DNA of 64,000 bases from CAZMNF01 sp964567595 (GCA_964567595.1 CAZMNF010000005.1:12775-76774), one strand, 5' to 3'; shown: positions 48,557 to 57,656, counted from the first letter of the stretch. The notes: generated by a model from the sequence alone, not told the origin. Numbers and translations: made by a program.

Positions 48557-49367
48557 CCCCAGAACCGCTCCCGTCGTTTCCGTCAGCGGCGCCCTCGCCC
48601 TCGTCAGAGGTGCCGTCGGATGACTCGCCCTGCTCGTTCTGTTGCTCACGCAGCCGCTGCTTGAGCTGTTCCACAACCGCGGTGGTGATGTCGTCCACTT
48701 GGGCCGATTGGGAGTAGAGCACGATCGCGTCGTACTGGCTTGCCGGGTTGTCGATCACGAGGTCGTAGCCTTGATCTTCGCCGATTTGGCGGATGACTTC
48801 GACCATGTTCTGTTGAATGGGCGCGGACAACTGGAGGTTGAGCTGCTGAAGCTGGGAATCAAGCTCGCTCAGTCGCTGGTCGCGTTCGCTGGCCGTGATC
48901 TCGCCCGCCTCGAATCGTTGGCGGACCTCCTCCTTCTGCTGCTCGATGCGTTGCTGCTCCTCGCGATATTCTTGCAAGGGTTCAGCAACGATGGGGCTAT
49001 CCTGCAAGTCTTGGAGGACTTGGAACATGTCCACGTAGGCGAACCTGAAGGCATCGTTCGGGGCGTTTGCCTCGGACGTGTCCGAGCTGGGGCCGCCGGC
49101 TTGGGCCTCAACGTTGGCCATCCGATCGCGCAACTCCCCAACGCTCGCAGACAGGTCGTCCAACTGGGACGCCATTTGTCCGGTCCGTTCGCTCAGCTCG
49201 TTCACGCGGTTGGGCGAAGCCGTCTGCCCTTGCTGTTGGCTCAACTCGGCGACCTGGTCCTCCAGCATGCTGAGTCGCTGCTGCATTCCCTGCCAAGCGA
49301 CAACGCCGAGGGCCAGGCCGACCACGAGCACAACCCCAATCGTGGCCGTCCATATCCCGCTTCTCAT
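48528..49367 (-). CDS. OmpH/Skp-like periplasmic chaperone, paralogue 1
   Basis: Length is 279 residues. A membrane or signal helix (about 6-26) leads into a coiled coil (27-75), then the OmpH core (about 105-245) with FRFAYVDMFQVLQDL, long Gln/Glu helices and VVEVIRQIGEDQGYDLVIDNP. The tail (248-279) is Gly/Ser/Asp-rich and acidic. Skp-like proteins escort outer-membrane proteins to BamA. The uncleaved-looking N-terminus suggests a membrane-tethered form. It follows paralogue 2 by 27 bases. Confidence 0.85.
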   Translation of the reverse strand: MRSGIWTATIGVVLVVGLALGVVAWQGMQQRLSMLEDQVAELSQQQGQTASPNRVNELSERTGQMASQLDDLSASVGELRDRMANVEAQAGGPSSDTSEANAPNDAFRFAYVDMFQVLQDLQDSPIVAEPLQEYREEQQRIEQQKEEVRQRFEAGEITASERDQRLSELDSQLQQLNLQLSAPIQQNMVEVIRQIGEDQGYDLVIDNPASQYDAIVLYSQSAQVDDITTAVVEQLKQRLREQQNEQGESSDGTSDEGEGAADGNDGSGSGDDESDADEQ

Positions 49368-49394
49368 GCTCTCACCACCGCTCCTGTCACGCCC

Positions 49395-50153
49395 TTATTG
49401 GTTCCCGCTGCCGTCGTTGCTGCTCGAGGCGGCTTGCAGACGATCCCAAACAGATGGGGTGATGTTGTCCATGAGGCCCTCTTGGCGATAGATGATCGTG
49501 TCTTGGACGTTGAAGACGGCCGTGTAGCCGCGCTCTTGTGCTAGCGCCCGAACGGCAGCCTGAATCGGTTCGGCCACCACGTTCAGGGTCACTTCTTGGA
49601 GCTGTTGTTGTAACTGGGTCGCTTGGAGTTGGGCTTCCGATTGGGACAACTCGCCGCTTTGCACCTGCTGTTGCAGCGACTGCATCTCGCCCTGGAGGCG
49701 CTGGACTTCCTCCTGCAGCCGCTGCTTGACCTCGGGGTTCTCCTCCTGATAGCGCGTGGCCAGCTCGTCAACCCGGACCACGGCGACATTCGCCCAGGGG
49801 GAAGCCCCGTCGCTGGTGGATGCCGTCGTGTCCCCCGTGGAGGCGTCCGAGTCGATCGTCTGGATTCGGGTCTCAAGCTCGGAGATCCGATCGGCGAGCG
49901 CCTGGCTATCGCCGCTCTGGATTTCCTGGATCCGTTGCTCCAACTCGTCCATGCGCTCTTGGAGCGTCGTGACCTCCTCTTGGCCGGCAAATTCGCCTTC
50001 CAGGTCCCCGATGCGGTCGTCGAGGATGCTGATCTGCTCTTGGAGATCCTCCGTGTTCTGAGCGCCCGATCCGCCAAGCACTTGGGCCCCGATCACCAAT
50101 CCGATGGCCAAGGCGATGACGCCGACAATTGCGATTGTGACGGTCTGCTTCAT
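49395..50153 (-). CDS. OmpH/Skp-like periplasmic chaperone, paralogue 2
   Basis: Length is 252 residues from the ATG at 50153, with GAGGAGG upstream. An N-terminal membrane helix (about 6-27), a coiled coil (33-100) and the OmpH core (about 115-235; VAVVRVDELATRYQEENPEV, Gln-rich helices, IQAAVRALAQERGYTAVFNV) have the same plan as paralogue 1, but it ends with a short Ser/Asn tail. Both lie between bamA and fabZ, so they probably serve the BamA pathway. Confidence 0.85.
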   Translation of the reverse strand: MKQTVTIAIVGVIALAIGLVIGAQVLGGSGAQNTEDLQEQISILDDRIGDLEGEFAGQEEVTTLQERMDELEQRIQEIQSGDSQALADRISELETRIQTIDSDASTGDTTASTSDGASPWANVAVVRVDELATRYQEENPEVKQRLQEEVQRLQGEMQSLQQQVQSGELSQSEAQLQATQLQQQLQEVTLNVVAEPIQAAVRALAQERGYTAVFNVQDTIIYRQEGLMDNITPSVWDRLQAASSSNDGSGNQ

Positions 50154-50172
50154 GACTTGAACGCCTCCTCGT

Positions 50173-52644
50173 TTAAAAGAACGTGCCGAAGCCGAAGACG
50201 CCCTGGACGGTCTGCACGCGATCGGTGATCGGCCAAGCCATCGCCACACGGACCGGCCCGACATAGGGGGCCGTCACCCGGCCCTCAACGCCGACCGACT
50301 TGCGCCAGACGTCGCCGTCGGTGCCGATGTCGGCGAAGAACGCCACCGACACGTTGGCCTGCGGCTCCAGCAGAATCCGGTATTCCAGGTTGGCGTAGCC
50401 AAGGGATGGCCCTCGAACCGTCTCCACGCTGCGCACGGTCGTCGAACTGCCCAGGGTGAACTCTTCCTGGGCCGGCAGCTGCGAGCCGGCGTTGCCAACC
50501 AACCGTAGGGCGAACGTCTGATCCTCAATGGTGGGCCAGTGCTGGACAATCGTCCCCTCGACCTTGGTGAAGGGGGTTCCGACGCCGAAGAGGCCGGCCC
50601 GCTCCATGGAGACCTGGCGCCGGCCGCCGCGCGTGGCGAACCGCGGGTTATTGCGGTCGTCTTGATTGAAGGACAGCGAGGCCACGGAGACGCGGCTGTG
50701 TTCGGGAGAAAGGTCTTCCTGATCCACAAATTCCTTGGTGACCCACTCTTGGCGCATGCCAACTTCCGTCTGAGCATCTCCGCTGATCGGGACCGTCAAC
50801 GAGGCCTCGCCGCCGCGGCGCTGCAGCCAGTACTGGCCCTGGTCGCTAGCGGACTCCTGGCTCGTCTCGTTGTAGACGTTGAGGTTCAGCGAATCGGTGC
50901 CCGGCACAAGCAGGCGGCCCTGATACTCGAGGTTGAAGTTGGTTGAAGCTTGGCCGACGACGCCGCGATCAACGCTGATCGATACGTCCTGGCCGAGGCC
51001 GTAGAGGTTCTTGCCGCTCAAGCTGAGCTGACCGACCAGGCCTTCGCCCGACACGGAGAACCCGCCGTTGAGGCTGCCAGTCTTCCGCTTCTCCTCGGCC
51101 GTGATAATCACGCGGACGCCTCCAGCTTCGAGTCGCTCAAAGTTGTAGTTGACACTGTCAAAGTACTCCATCTGAAGGAGCCTCCGATACGACTCCTGGA
51201 GGCGGAACTGATTGGCGAGGTCGCCAGCCCCGAACGTCAATTGGGTTCGGATGATCTCCGGCTCGGTGCGCGGCAAGTCGCTGGTGGCGGAGGTTCCGAA
51301 GAACTGGCCGAGCAGCGTGCCGAACTCATTCACCATCTGGCGGAGCCCTTCGTTGTCCGCCGACTCCGAGGCCGGCTGTTCCGTCTGCTGAGCGGATCCA
51401 TTGTCGGTTTGTTCGGACGCGTCGATCTCGAGCTCCTGCAGGCCGTCCTCGGGCGTGATCCGAGCGGTCTGATAGCCGTTCTGCTCGATCAGGATCTCCT
51501 CGATCCGGCCCTCTAAGATCTCGAGCGTCAGGACGCCGTCCTCGAGCGACTGGCGGGCAAACGTCGCCATCATGAAGCCGTCGTCCCGATAAAGCTGATA
51601 GATGTCCTGCAACGACTCCAGCAACTCGAAGTTGCTCACCTCGCCATCCGGCAACTCCAGAAGACTCCGCAGTTCCGACACGGGAAACGCCGTTGCGCCC
51701 TCGAACTGGACTGCCTGGATGGATTGCGGCTCCTCGATCAAGGTGCGCGGCGCCAGCCGCACGAGCAGTTGGAGCTTGTCCGGGGCGCTTCCCTGCTGCG
51801 GCGCGACCCCTTGAATCCGGAAGAAGATCGACTCGTTCAAGGACTGAACCGCCTGCTGGATCGTCTCCTGCTTGGCGGGCCGATCGGTCGGGATGCCCGA
51901 CAACATGGCCTCGGCTTTCTCCTTGAACGGGCCTTGCACGCCCTGAACCTCAACGGACTCGATGAGGGCCTCGACGATGCTGATCTTTAGCGTCTCGCCC
52001 GTCTGCACCTCGCCGAAGCCGACGAGCGTGTAGCCCTGGTCTTGATACTCGTGGCAGATGCTCGGCGTGGGCGGATTGGCTTGGCACTGGCCTTGCTCGT
52101 TGATGCCCAGTGCCGTGCGCAGCTTGGTCGTGTTGAGCACGTTGCCGGTCTCAATGTCGTGCTCGGCGAGGATCTCATCGATGCGCTCGTCGGTGACGAG
52201 GTAGTCGACGAACGGCCAGGGAATGCTCCAATTGACCACGGGAATGCTGAGCTGCTGATCGGCGTTCCAGTTGGTGTTGCCGGTGACCTCGATCGTCTGG
52301 ATCACGGGATTTTCCGTCACGTTGACGATGACGACGACCCCGTCCTCGGCCATGCGGTAGTCCACGCTCGCGTTCTGGAACAGCCCAACGTCCATGAGCG
52401 CGGTCTGGGCCCGCTCGATGTCGTCGGGCAGCGTAATCTCCTCATCCACCGCAAACGGCAGATCCGACCGGATCTTCGAGGTGTCGACGTGCGTGTTGCC
52501 TTGAACCTGGATCTGGGCGATCTCGGCGGTCTGGGCCTCGGCGTCGCCCTGTGCCGCGCCTAGGGATGGGAAACCGGCGATCAGACTCGCGATGAGCGCA
52601 ACGACGAGTGCCGCCCGTTGCGGAATGAACGTTCTGCGGGGCAT
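50173..52644 (-). CDS. bamA: Outer-membrane assembly factor BamA (Omp85)
   Basis: Length is 823 residues with a signal peptide (1-31). Five POTRA domains can be traced (about 38-115, 116-230, 231-305, 306-385, 386-525). The fifth carries an inserted Ser/Gln/Glu-rich segment of about 70 residues (405-475). The rest is a 16-strand-type barrel ending in GVFGFGTFF. The conserved VRGF/Y motif of loop 6 appears altered (TVRSVE, with VRGP a few residues later). It inserts barrel proteins in the outer membrane. GGGAGGAG precedes the ATG, which abuts the comM stop. Confidence 0.92.
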   Translation of the reverse strand: MPRRTFIPQRAALVVALIASLIAGFPSLGAAQGDAEAQTAEIAQIQVQGNTHVDTSKIRSDLPFAVDEEITLPDDIERAQTALMDVGLFQNASVDYRMAEDGVVVIVNVTENPVIQTIEVTGNTNWNADQQLSIPVVNWSIPWPFVDYLVTDERIDEILAEHDIETGNVLNTTKLRTALGINEQGQCQANPPTPSICHEYQDQGYTLVGFGEVQTGETLKISIVEALIESVEVQGVQGPFKEKAEAMLSGIPTDRPAKQETIQQAVQSLNESIFFRIQGVAPQQGSAPDKLQLLVRLAPRTLIEEPQSIQAVQFEGATAFPVSELRSLLELPDGEVSNFELLESLQDIYQLYRDDGFMMATFARQSLEDGVLTLEILEGRIEEILIEQNGYQTARITPEDGLQELEIDASEQTDNGSAQQTEQPASESADNEGLRQMVNEFGTLLGQFFGTSATSDLPRTEPEIIRTQLTFGAGDLANQFRLQESYRRLLQMEYFDSVNYNFERLEAGGVRVIITAEEKRKTGSLNGGFSVSGEGLVGQLSLSGKNLYGLGQDVSISVDRGVVGQASTNFNLEYQGRLLVPGTDSLNLNVYNETSQESASDQGQYWLQRRGGEASLTVPISGDAQTEVGMRQEWVTKEFVDQEDLSPEHSRVSVASLSFNQDDRNNPRFATRGGRRQVSMERAGLFGVGTPFTKVEGTIVQHWPTIEDQTFALRLVGNAGSQLPAQEEFTLGSSTTVRSVETVRGPSLGYANLEYRILLEPQANVSVAFFADIGTDGDVWRKSVGVEGRVTAPYVGPVRVAMAWPITDRVQTVQGVFGFGTFF

Positions 52645-54189
52645 TTAGACTCCTCCCTCGATCGATTCGAGCGAACTGCGATATTGGATAGCTTCCGCCA
52701 CGTGGGCGGGCTCGATGCGCGCCGACCCCTCGAGATCGGCAATGGTGCGCGAAACCTTGAGCACGCGGTTGTAAGCTCGAGCGCTGAGATGGTACCGATC
52801 AATGGCGCGCTCAAGCAACGTGCGGCCCTCGTCGCTGAGCAGACAGTGTTCGCGCAGTTCGCTCACGCCCATGTGGGCGTTCAAGTGGGTGGAGGTCCCG
52901 CGGAATCGCTCACGTTGGCTCGCGTGCGCGCTCACCACGCGCTCTCGAATCGACGCGGAGGCTTCGCCCGTCGGCTTGCCCATCAGTTCATCGCGCGTCA
53001 GTCGGGGGACCTCGACGAAGAGATCCAGGCGATCCAAAAACGGCCCGGAGATGCGCTTGCGGTAGCGCTCGATGTCGATCGAGCGACAGCGGCAGGCTTT
53101 CTCTGGGTCGCCCGCATGCCCACAGGGACAGGGGTTCATGGCCGTTATCAGTGTCAAGCGGGCGGGAAACGTCACGGCCGTGGAGGCCCGTGAGAGCGTG
53201 ATCTGGTGCTCCTCCAAGGGCTGGCGCAACGTCTCCAAGACGGTCCGATCGAACTCCGGCAGCTCGTCGAGAAACAGCACGCCGTGCTGGGCCAGGCTGA
53301 TCTCGCCCGGGCGGGGCACGCCGTGGCCGCCGCCGACCATGCCGGCGTACGAGACCGTGTGATGCGGGGCGCGGAACGGGCGCCGCACGATGAGCGGCTC
53401 GTCTCGCGTCAAGAGCCCCATGATGCTGTGGATGCGGGTGACGTCGACAGCCTCGTCGAACGCCAAGGGCGGCATGATCGTCGGCAGCCGCTTCGCGAGC
53501 ATGCTCTTTCCTGAACCGGGTGGCCCGATCATGAGGACGTTGTGGCCCCCGGCCGCTGCGATTTCCAACGCCCGCTTCGCTTGGGCTTGGCCGCGGATCT
53601 CGCTCAGATCAACATGGTACGTTTCGTGCTGGTGGAAGTAGGCCTCGACGTCGAACGTGTGCGGCTGGAGTTGGCGTTCGCCGTTCAGAAACCGAATCGC
53701 CTCGTCCAACGTGCGAACGCCGTAGACGTCAACGTCGTCCACGAGCGCGGCTTCCTCGGCATTGCCCTCGGCCACCAGAAGCGCATCGATGGCGTCGTTC
53801 TCGGCAGCGTGGAGCGCGACGGGCAACGCCCCATCGACGGGCCGAAGCTCGCCGTCCAACGACAGTTCGCCGAAGACGAGGATGCGTTGGAGGCTCGTTT
53901 CGGGGAGCTGTTCGGACGCCACGAGAATGGCCAAGGCCAAGGGGAGATCGAGTCCGACGCCCTCCTTCTTCACGTCGGCCGGGGCGAGGTTGGCCGTGAT
54001 CTTCTTGGTGGGGAAAGCGTAGTCGGAGTTCTTGATTGCGCTGCGGATGCGCTCGCGGCTCTCCTGAACCTCCTTTTCGGGAAGGCCGACGATGGTGAAC
54101 GACGGCAGGCCGCTGGAGATATCGCACTGGACGTCGACGCTGGTCGCTTCCAGGCCGACGACGGCGCCGCTGTGAGCCTCGGCGAACAT
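52645..54189 (-). CDS. comM: ComM/YifB-family AAA+ ATPase (Mg-chelatase-like)
   Basis: Length is 514 residues. An N-terminal Lon-like domain (GLPSFTIVGLPEKEVQESRERI) precedes the AAA+ core with Walker A GPPGSGKSMLAKRLP and Walker B GVLFLDELPEFDR, then a zinc-binding pair of CxC-type cysteines (MNPCPCGHAGDPEKACRC). In other bacteria ComM is a helicase that promotes branch migration during natural transformation. It lies between yraN and bamA; its stop codon abuts the bamA start. Confidence 0.94.
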   Translation of the reverse strand: MFAEAHSGAVVGLEATSVDVQCDISSGLPSFTIVGLPEKEVQESRERIRSAIKNSDYAFPTKKITANLAPADVKKEGVGLDLPLALAILVASEQLPETSLQRILVFGELSLDGELRPVDGALPVALHAAENDAIDALLVAEGNAEEAALVDDVDVYGVRTLDEAIRFLNGERQLQPHTFDVEAYFHQHETYHVDLSEIRGQAQAKRALEIAAAGGHNVLMIGPPGSGKSMLAKRLPTIMPPLAFDEAVDVTRIHSIMGLLTRDEPLIVRRPFRAPHHTVSYAGMVGGGHGVPRPGEISLAQHGVLFLDELPEFDRTVLETLRQPLEEHQITLSRASTAVTFPARLTLITAMNPCPCGHAGDPEKACRCRSIDIERYRKRISGPFLDRLDLFVEVPRLTRDELMGKPTGEASASIRERVVSAHASQRERFRGTSTHLNAHMGVSELREHCLLSDEGRTLLERAIDRYHLSARAYNRVLKVSRTIADLEGSARIEPAHVAEAIQYRSSLESIEGGV

Positions 54190-54194
54190 TGCGC

Positions 54195-54554
54195 TCAGCC
54201 CTCCAATCGGAACGCGTCCCGGTGGAGTCGCGCTTCGCCCTGCGACAGCGCCACGACGTCGAACCGCACGTCGAGATCCGTCGGATGCCGCGCCAGATAG
54301 TGACGCGCAGTTCGGACGATCTGCGCCTGCTTGGCGCTCGTTATCGACTCCTCCGGCGCGCCGTACTGATGGGATCGCCGCGTCTTGACTTCCACGAACA
54401 CCAGGCAGTCACCGTCGCGAGCGATCAAGTCGATCTCGCCGCCTCGCCAGCGATAGTTTTGCGCCAAGATGCAGAATCCGCGATCGCGCAAAAACGCGGC
54501 CGCTCGGCTTTCGCCATCTCGGCCCTCGCTGACGGTGTTTCGGTTGCGCTGCAA
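54195..54554 (-). CDS. YraN-family (UPF0102) nuclease-like protein
   Basis: Length is 119 residues when started at the TTG at 54554, which fits the family size. GRDGESRAAAFLRDRGFCIL and RWRGGEIDLIARDGDCLVFVEVKTRR carry the restriction-endonuclease-like core (Glu, Asp, ExK). Function in the cell is unsettled, though it is often beside comM or dprA. The -10 TACCAT ends 8 bases before this TTG, and no Shine-Dalgarno is present. This makes it the apparent first gene of a 14-gene cluster and likely leaderless. Confidence 0.87.
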   Translation of the reverse strand: MQRNRNTVSEGRDGESRAAAFLRDRGFCILAQNYRWRGGEIDLIARDGDCLVFVEVKTRRSHQYGAPEESITSAKQAQIVRTARHYLARHPTDLDVRFDVVALSQGEARLHRDAFRLEG

Positions 54555-54562
54555 AACAATGG

Positions 54563-54592
54563 ATGGTAGCGCAATACCAAATTTTACGTCAA
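54563..54592 (-). promoter_or_regulatory. Promoter of the yraN-to-ftsZ cluster
   Basis: On the minus strand TTGACG (54592-54587), 18 bp, TACCAT (54568-54563), then 8 bases to a TTG start. This is the only convincing promoter at the head of the cluster. Confidence 0.5.
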
Positions 54593-54703
54593 CAGGACGA
54601 CCTTGTCCGCCTATCAGAGCAATGCCGCCGGGCGCAAGCAACTGACGTAATCGGGGTCACTGCAGCGCCGCCGAGCCAGGCCGCACAATGCGAGAGATTC
54701 ACC

Positions 54704-55462
54704 ATGAAACGCGTTCGCTTGAGCCTTACCGTATTGGCCATCGCGCTCATCCTCGGCATCATCGGGCCGCCCCTGCCGGCTCAGACGGACGGGCCGAGCT
54801 TCGCCGACGACCTGCGCAGCTCGACGCTCGATCGGCAGCACTGGAACGTGGCGCGCTTCGAGTCGCGCGGCGACATCACGGCGACCGAAGACGGCCTCCG
54901 AATGGAGCTGACCGTGCGCAACGTCGCCGACTTCTTCGCGCACAACGTCTGGCTCAACTGCCGCATTGGCGGTGACTTCGACGCGCGCTTGAGTTATGAG
55001 CTGAGCGAGTGGCCACGCGCCAGCGGCATCCGGCTCGGACTGGGCGTCCATCCGGATCCGATGCCGTTCGGATCCACCACGCTCCACGGCGTCTTCGGCG
55101 ACCCGAACGGCAAGCGGACGGCGATCGCCGAGCGGATCAGCCTCGAGCGCGGCGTCGCCTCTACCCACCCGAGCGGCGGCCAGTTCTATCTCTCCGAGAT
55201 GAACGGGCGCGAGGGGCGGTTGTTCGTCACCACGGACATGGAAGGCCAAGTGCGCATCTCTCGGGAGGGCACCACGTACAAAGCCTGGTACTACGATGAC
55301 GATGGCGACCTGTGGATCCCGACCGGACAGTGGAGCGTCCTCCCCGACCTCCGCGAGGACGAGTGGGCCACGATCCAACTCTGGGGCCGCGAGCGCAGCC
55401 CGAACGTTGAGGTCCTCGTGCGGGACTTCACCCTGACCGCCGACGAACTGGAATGTCAGTAA
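54704..55462 (+). CDS. Exported beta-sandwich protein of unknown function
   Basis: Length is 252 residues. A signal peptide spans 1-24 (ILGIIGPPLPAQT). The mature protein looks like a jelly-roll similar to concanavalin-type lectin/glucanase or DUF1583-like folds: SFADDLRSSTLDRQHWNV near the start, FDARLSYELSEWPRASGIRL and EWATIQLWGRERSPNVEVLV near the end. No catalytic residues are obvious; a polymer-binding role is a guess. GAGAGA precedes the ATG at 54704. It is divergent from yraN and convergent with ftsI. Confidence 0.75.
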   Translation: MKRVRLSLTVLAIALILGIIGPPLPAQTDGPSFADDLRSSTLDRQHWNVARFESRGDITATEDGLRMELTVRNVADFFAHNVWLNCRIGGDFDARLSYELSEWPRASGIRLGLGVHPDPMPFGSTTLHGVFGDPNGKRTAIAERISLERGVASTHPSGGQFYLSEMNGREGRLFVTTDMEGQVRISREGTTYKAWYYDDDGDLWIPTGQWSVLPDLREDEWATIQLWGRERSPNVEVLVRDFTLTADELECQ

Positions 55463-55510
55463 CCCCGTCTGTCTTCAGTTCCGTTTGAAGGCTGGCAAGT
55501 CGATGGACGG

Positions 55511-57205
55511 CTAGTTTTCCAGCACGGAGCCGTTCGGCTCGGGATGCCGGTCGTCAATGATCCCGCTAGCGATCTCCTTGAACAGCGGCGCGGCCGTGAG
55601 GCCGCCGTAGTATTGCTCAGCCTGCACGTCGTCGAGCACAACCAGAATCAGATAACGCGGGTCGTCAGCGGGGAAAAACCCGCCGAACAACGAGGTGTAG
55701 CGTCCCTCGACGTAGCCGCGCCCCGGAATCGCTTTCTGCCCGGTACCCGACTTGCCGGCGACTCGGAAGCCGTTCACTTTGGCGTAAACGCCCGTGCCGC
55801 GATCGCCGTGGACGACCTGCTCCATCATCGACGCCAACTGGGCCACGTGCGTCCGATCGGCAACCCGCTCGGATGCTGCGTTGGCGCCCGATGACTTGGA
55901 ACGGCTCCCCCCTCGCACGAGTTTCAGGGACGCCAGACGGCCCCCATTGGCGATGGCGCCGTACGCCCGCGTCAACTGGAGCCCCGTCACGGAGATGCCC
56001 TGACCGATCGGGATCGTGCCGATGGACAGCTCGGACCACTCCTCCAACGGCCGCAGCGTTCCCGCCACTTCGCCCGGCAACGCCACGGACGTCTCCTTGC
56101 CGAAGCGCATGCGGCTCAAAAAACGATGCAGTCGATCTTGACCCAGGTCCTGCGCGATGCGAACGATGCCCGTATTGACCGACATCTCGATCACACCGGA
56201 CGGCGAGATCGTCCCGTAGCTTCGGTGTTCTGCGTTGTTGATGCGGTGACCCGCAATCGTGACGGGGCCATCGCCGTTGATCTCGTCGCCTGGCCGCACG
56301 CTCCCCGCCTGCAGGGCGGCCAGCATAGCAAAGGGCTTGAACGTCGACCCCGGCTCGAAGGGCTGAACGGCCGCTAGATTCGCCCGCTGCTCGGGCGAGG
56401 AGCGCCGGAACTCGTTCAGATCGTACGTTTTGTCCTGGGCGATGGCGAGGAGCTCGCCCGTCTGGGGATCGGCCACAATGGCAAATCCGCCGTTGGCCCG
56501 GTGCTCAGCCACGCCCGCTTGGATCGCGGACTCGGCGAGCCGTTGGACGCGTGCGTCTAGAGTCAACGCCAGGTCTTCGCCAGCGCGGCCCGGCTGAAGA
56601 ACGCGCTCGTCCAAGACGGTCCCGTCAGCGCCCCGAACGACGGACCGTCGCTTGCGCTGACCGCTCAGACGGTCATCGTGGGCCCGTTCGAGGCCTTCTA
56701 GGCCCTCGTTGTCGATGCCGGCGAAGCCGATCACGTTGGAGGCGAGCGAGCCTTGGGGATAGGCGCGCTCCCACTCGGGCTTGAAGATCAGGCCCTTGAC
56801 CCCCTTCGCTTCGGCATCGGCCTTCAGCGCTTCGGCCGTCGCCGGATCGACCTTGCGGGCGATCCAGGTGAAGTACGACGGGCGATAGATGCGGTCCTCG
56901 GCTTCCGGCTCCGACAGACCGAGATGCTCGACGACCAGATCCGCCAAGAGCTCCGGCTTGGTCATGTGATAGTTGTCCAGCGCCACGGAGGTGGCGCGGA
57001 CGTCGAACGCCAGCCGGCGGCCGTGGCGATCGACAATCGATCCGCGGGGTTGGGACTGGGTCACGTGGCGGACCTGGATCTGCTCAGCCCGGTCGCGCCA
57101 CTGGCCGTGCTCGAGAATTTGGAGATCGACGAGCCGGACCGTGGACGTCAGCAAAAAGACCATAAGACCGCCCATGACCGCGTAGAGGCGCCATCGCTCC
57201 GTCAT
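55511..57205 (-). CDS. ftsI: Septal penicillin-binding protein (transpeptidase)
   Basis: Length is 564 residues. An N-terminal membrane anchor (about 7-24) is followed by the PBP dimerisation domain (RGSIVDRHGRRLAFDVRATS) and the transpeptidase with the active-site Ser in PGSTFKPFAML (SxxK), SVN in MSVNTGIV, and KSGT in AGKSGTGQKAIPG. It crosslinks septal peptidoglycan with FtsW. It overlaps the ftsL stop by 4 bases. Class B type (FtsI/SpoVD); no PASTA domain. Confidence 0.94.
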   Translation of the reverse strand: MTERWRLYAVMGGLMVFLLTSTVRLVDLQILEHGQWRDRAEQIQVRHVTQSQPRGSIVDRHGRRLAFDVRATSVALDNYHMTKPELLADLVVEHLGLSEPEAEDRIYRPSYFTWIARKVDPATAEALKADAEAKGVKGLIFKPEWERAYPQGSLASNVIGFAGIDNEGLEGLERAHDDRLSGQRKRRSVVRGADGTVLDERVLQPGRAGEDLALTLDARVQRLAESAIQAGVAEHRANGGFAIVADPQTGELLAIAQDKTYDLNEFRRSSPEQRANLAAVQPFEPGSTFKPFAMLAALQAGSVRPGDEINGDGPVTIAGHRINNAEHRSYGTISPSGVIEMSVNTGIVRIAQDLGQDRLHRFLSRMRFGKETSVALPGEVAGTLRPLEEWSELSIGTIPIGQGISVTGLQLTRAYGAIANGGRLASLKLVRGGSRSKSSGANAASERVADRTHVAQLASMMEQVVHGDRGTGVYAKVNGFRVAGKSGTGQKAIPGRGYVEGRYTSLFGGFFPADDPRYLILVVLDDVQAEQYYGGLTAAPLFKEIASGIIDDRHPEPNGSVLEN

Positions 57206-57543
57206 GGGGAATCGCTATCGTTTGGGGGGCGTTCGAGGTATTGCGGTTCGTCGGGCCGGGTCATGTTGAGCTCTTCCCTGGCGATGCGCTCGATCCGTTC
57301 CAGGGAGAACGCCCGTTCGACCTCGAACCGCGCGCGCTTGTGCTCCGCTTCGGTCGCCTCAAGTTGGGCTTGGGCCTCTTGGAGCTCGTTGTACGCGGCG
57401 ACCCACCGCCACGACTGCCATAGGAACACGAGCGAGAGGGCCACAACGATTACTAATCCGAGAATCAATAGATGGCGCTGGCTGAGCTTGGGCCGTTGCG
57501 TCCCGGATGCGTCCCGCGCGTCCCGTCGCCTCGCGTCAGCCAT
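57202..57543 (-). CDS. ftsL: FtsL/FtsB-like septum initiator protein
   Basis: Length is 113 residues from the ATG at 57543. A basic cytoplasmic start, one membrane helix (about 24-44, LLILGLVIVVALSLVFLWQS) and a coiled coil (48-95) followed by IAREELNMTRPDEPQY fit FtsL or the related FtsB/DivIC. Position directly before ftsI favours FtsL. It would join FtsQ and FtsI in the divisome. Its gene is divergent from trpE. Confidence 0.8.
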   Translation of the reverse strand: MADARRRDARDASGTQRPKLSQRHLLILGLVIVVALSLVFLWQSWRWVAAYNELQEAQAQLEATEAEHKRARFEVERAFSLERIERIAREELNMTRPDEPQYLERPPNDSDSP

Positions 57544-57554
57544 GGCGATCCCTG

Positions 57555-57583
57555 ACTGTAAGAACATCGCCCATCGAGCCCAA
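57555..57583 (-). promoter_or_regulatory. Promoter of ftsL-ftsI
   Basis: On the minus strand TTGGGC (57583-57578), 17 bp, TACAGT (57560-57555), 11 bases before the ATG with a weak AGGGA between. Confidence 0.5.
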
Positions 57584-57656
57584 GGACAGGCGTCTCCCGG
57601 CAATGTCGGGACGGCGGCATGTTGACGGGAGCTGGGATGCCGTCTACAATCCCGAC

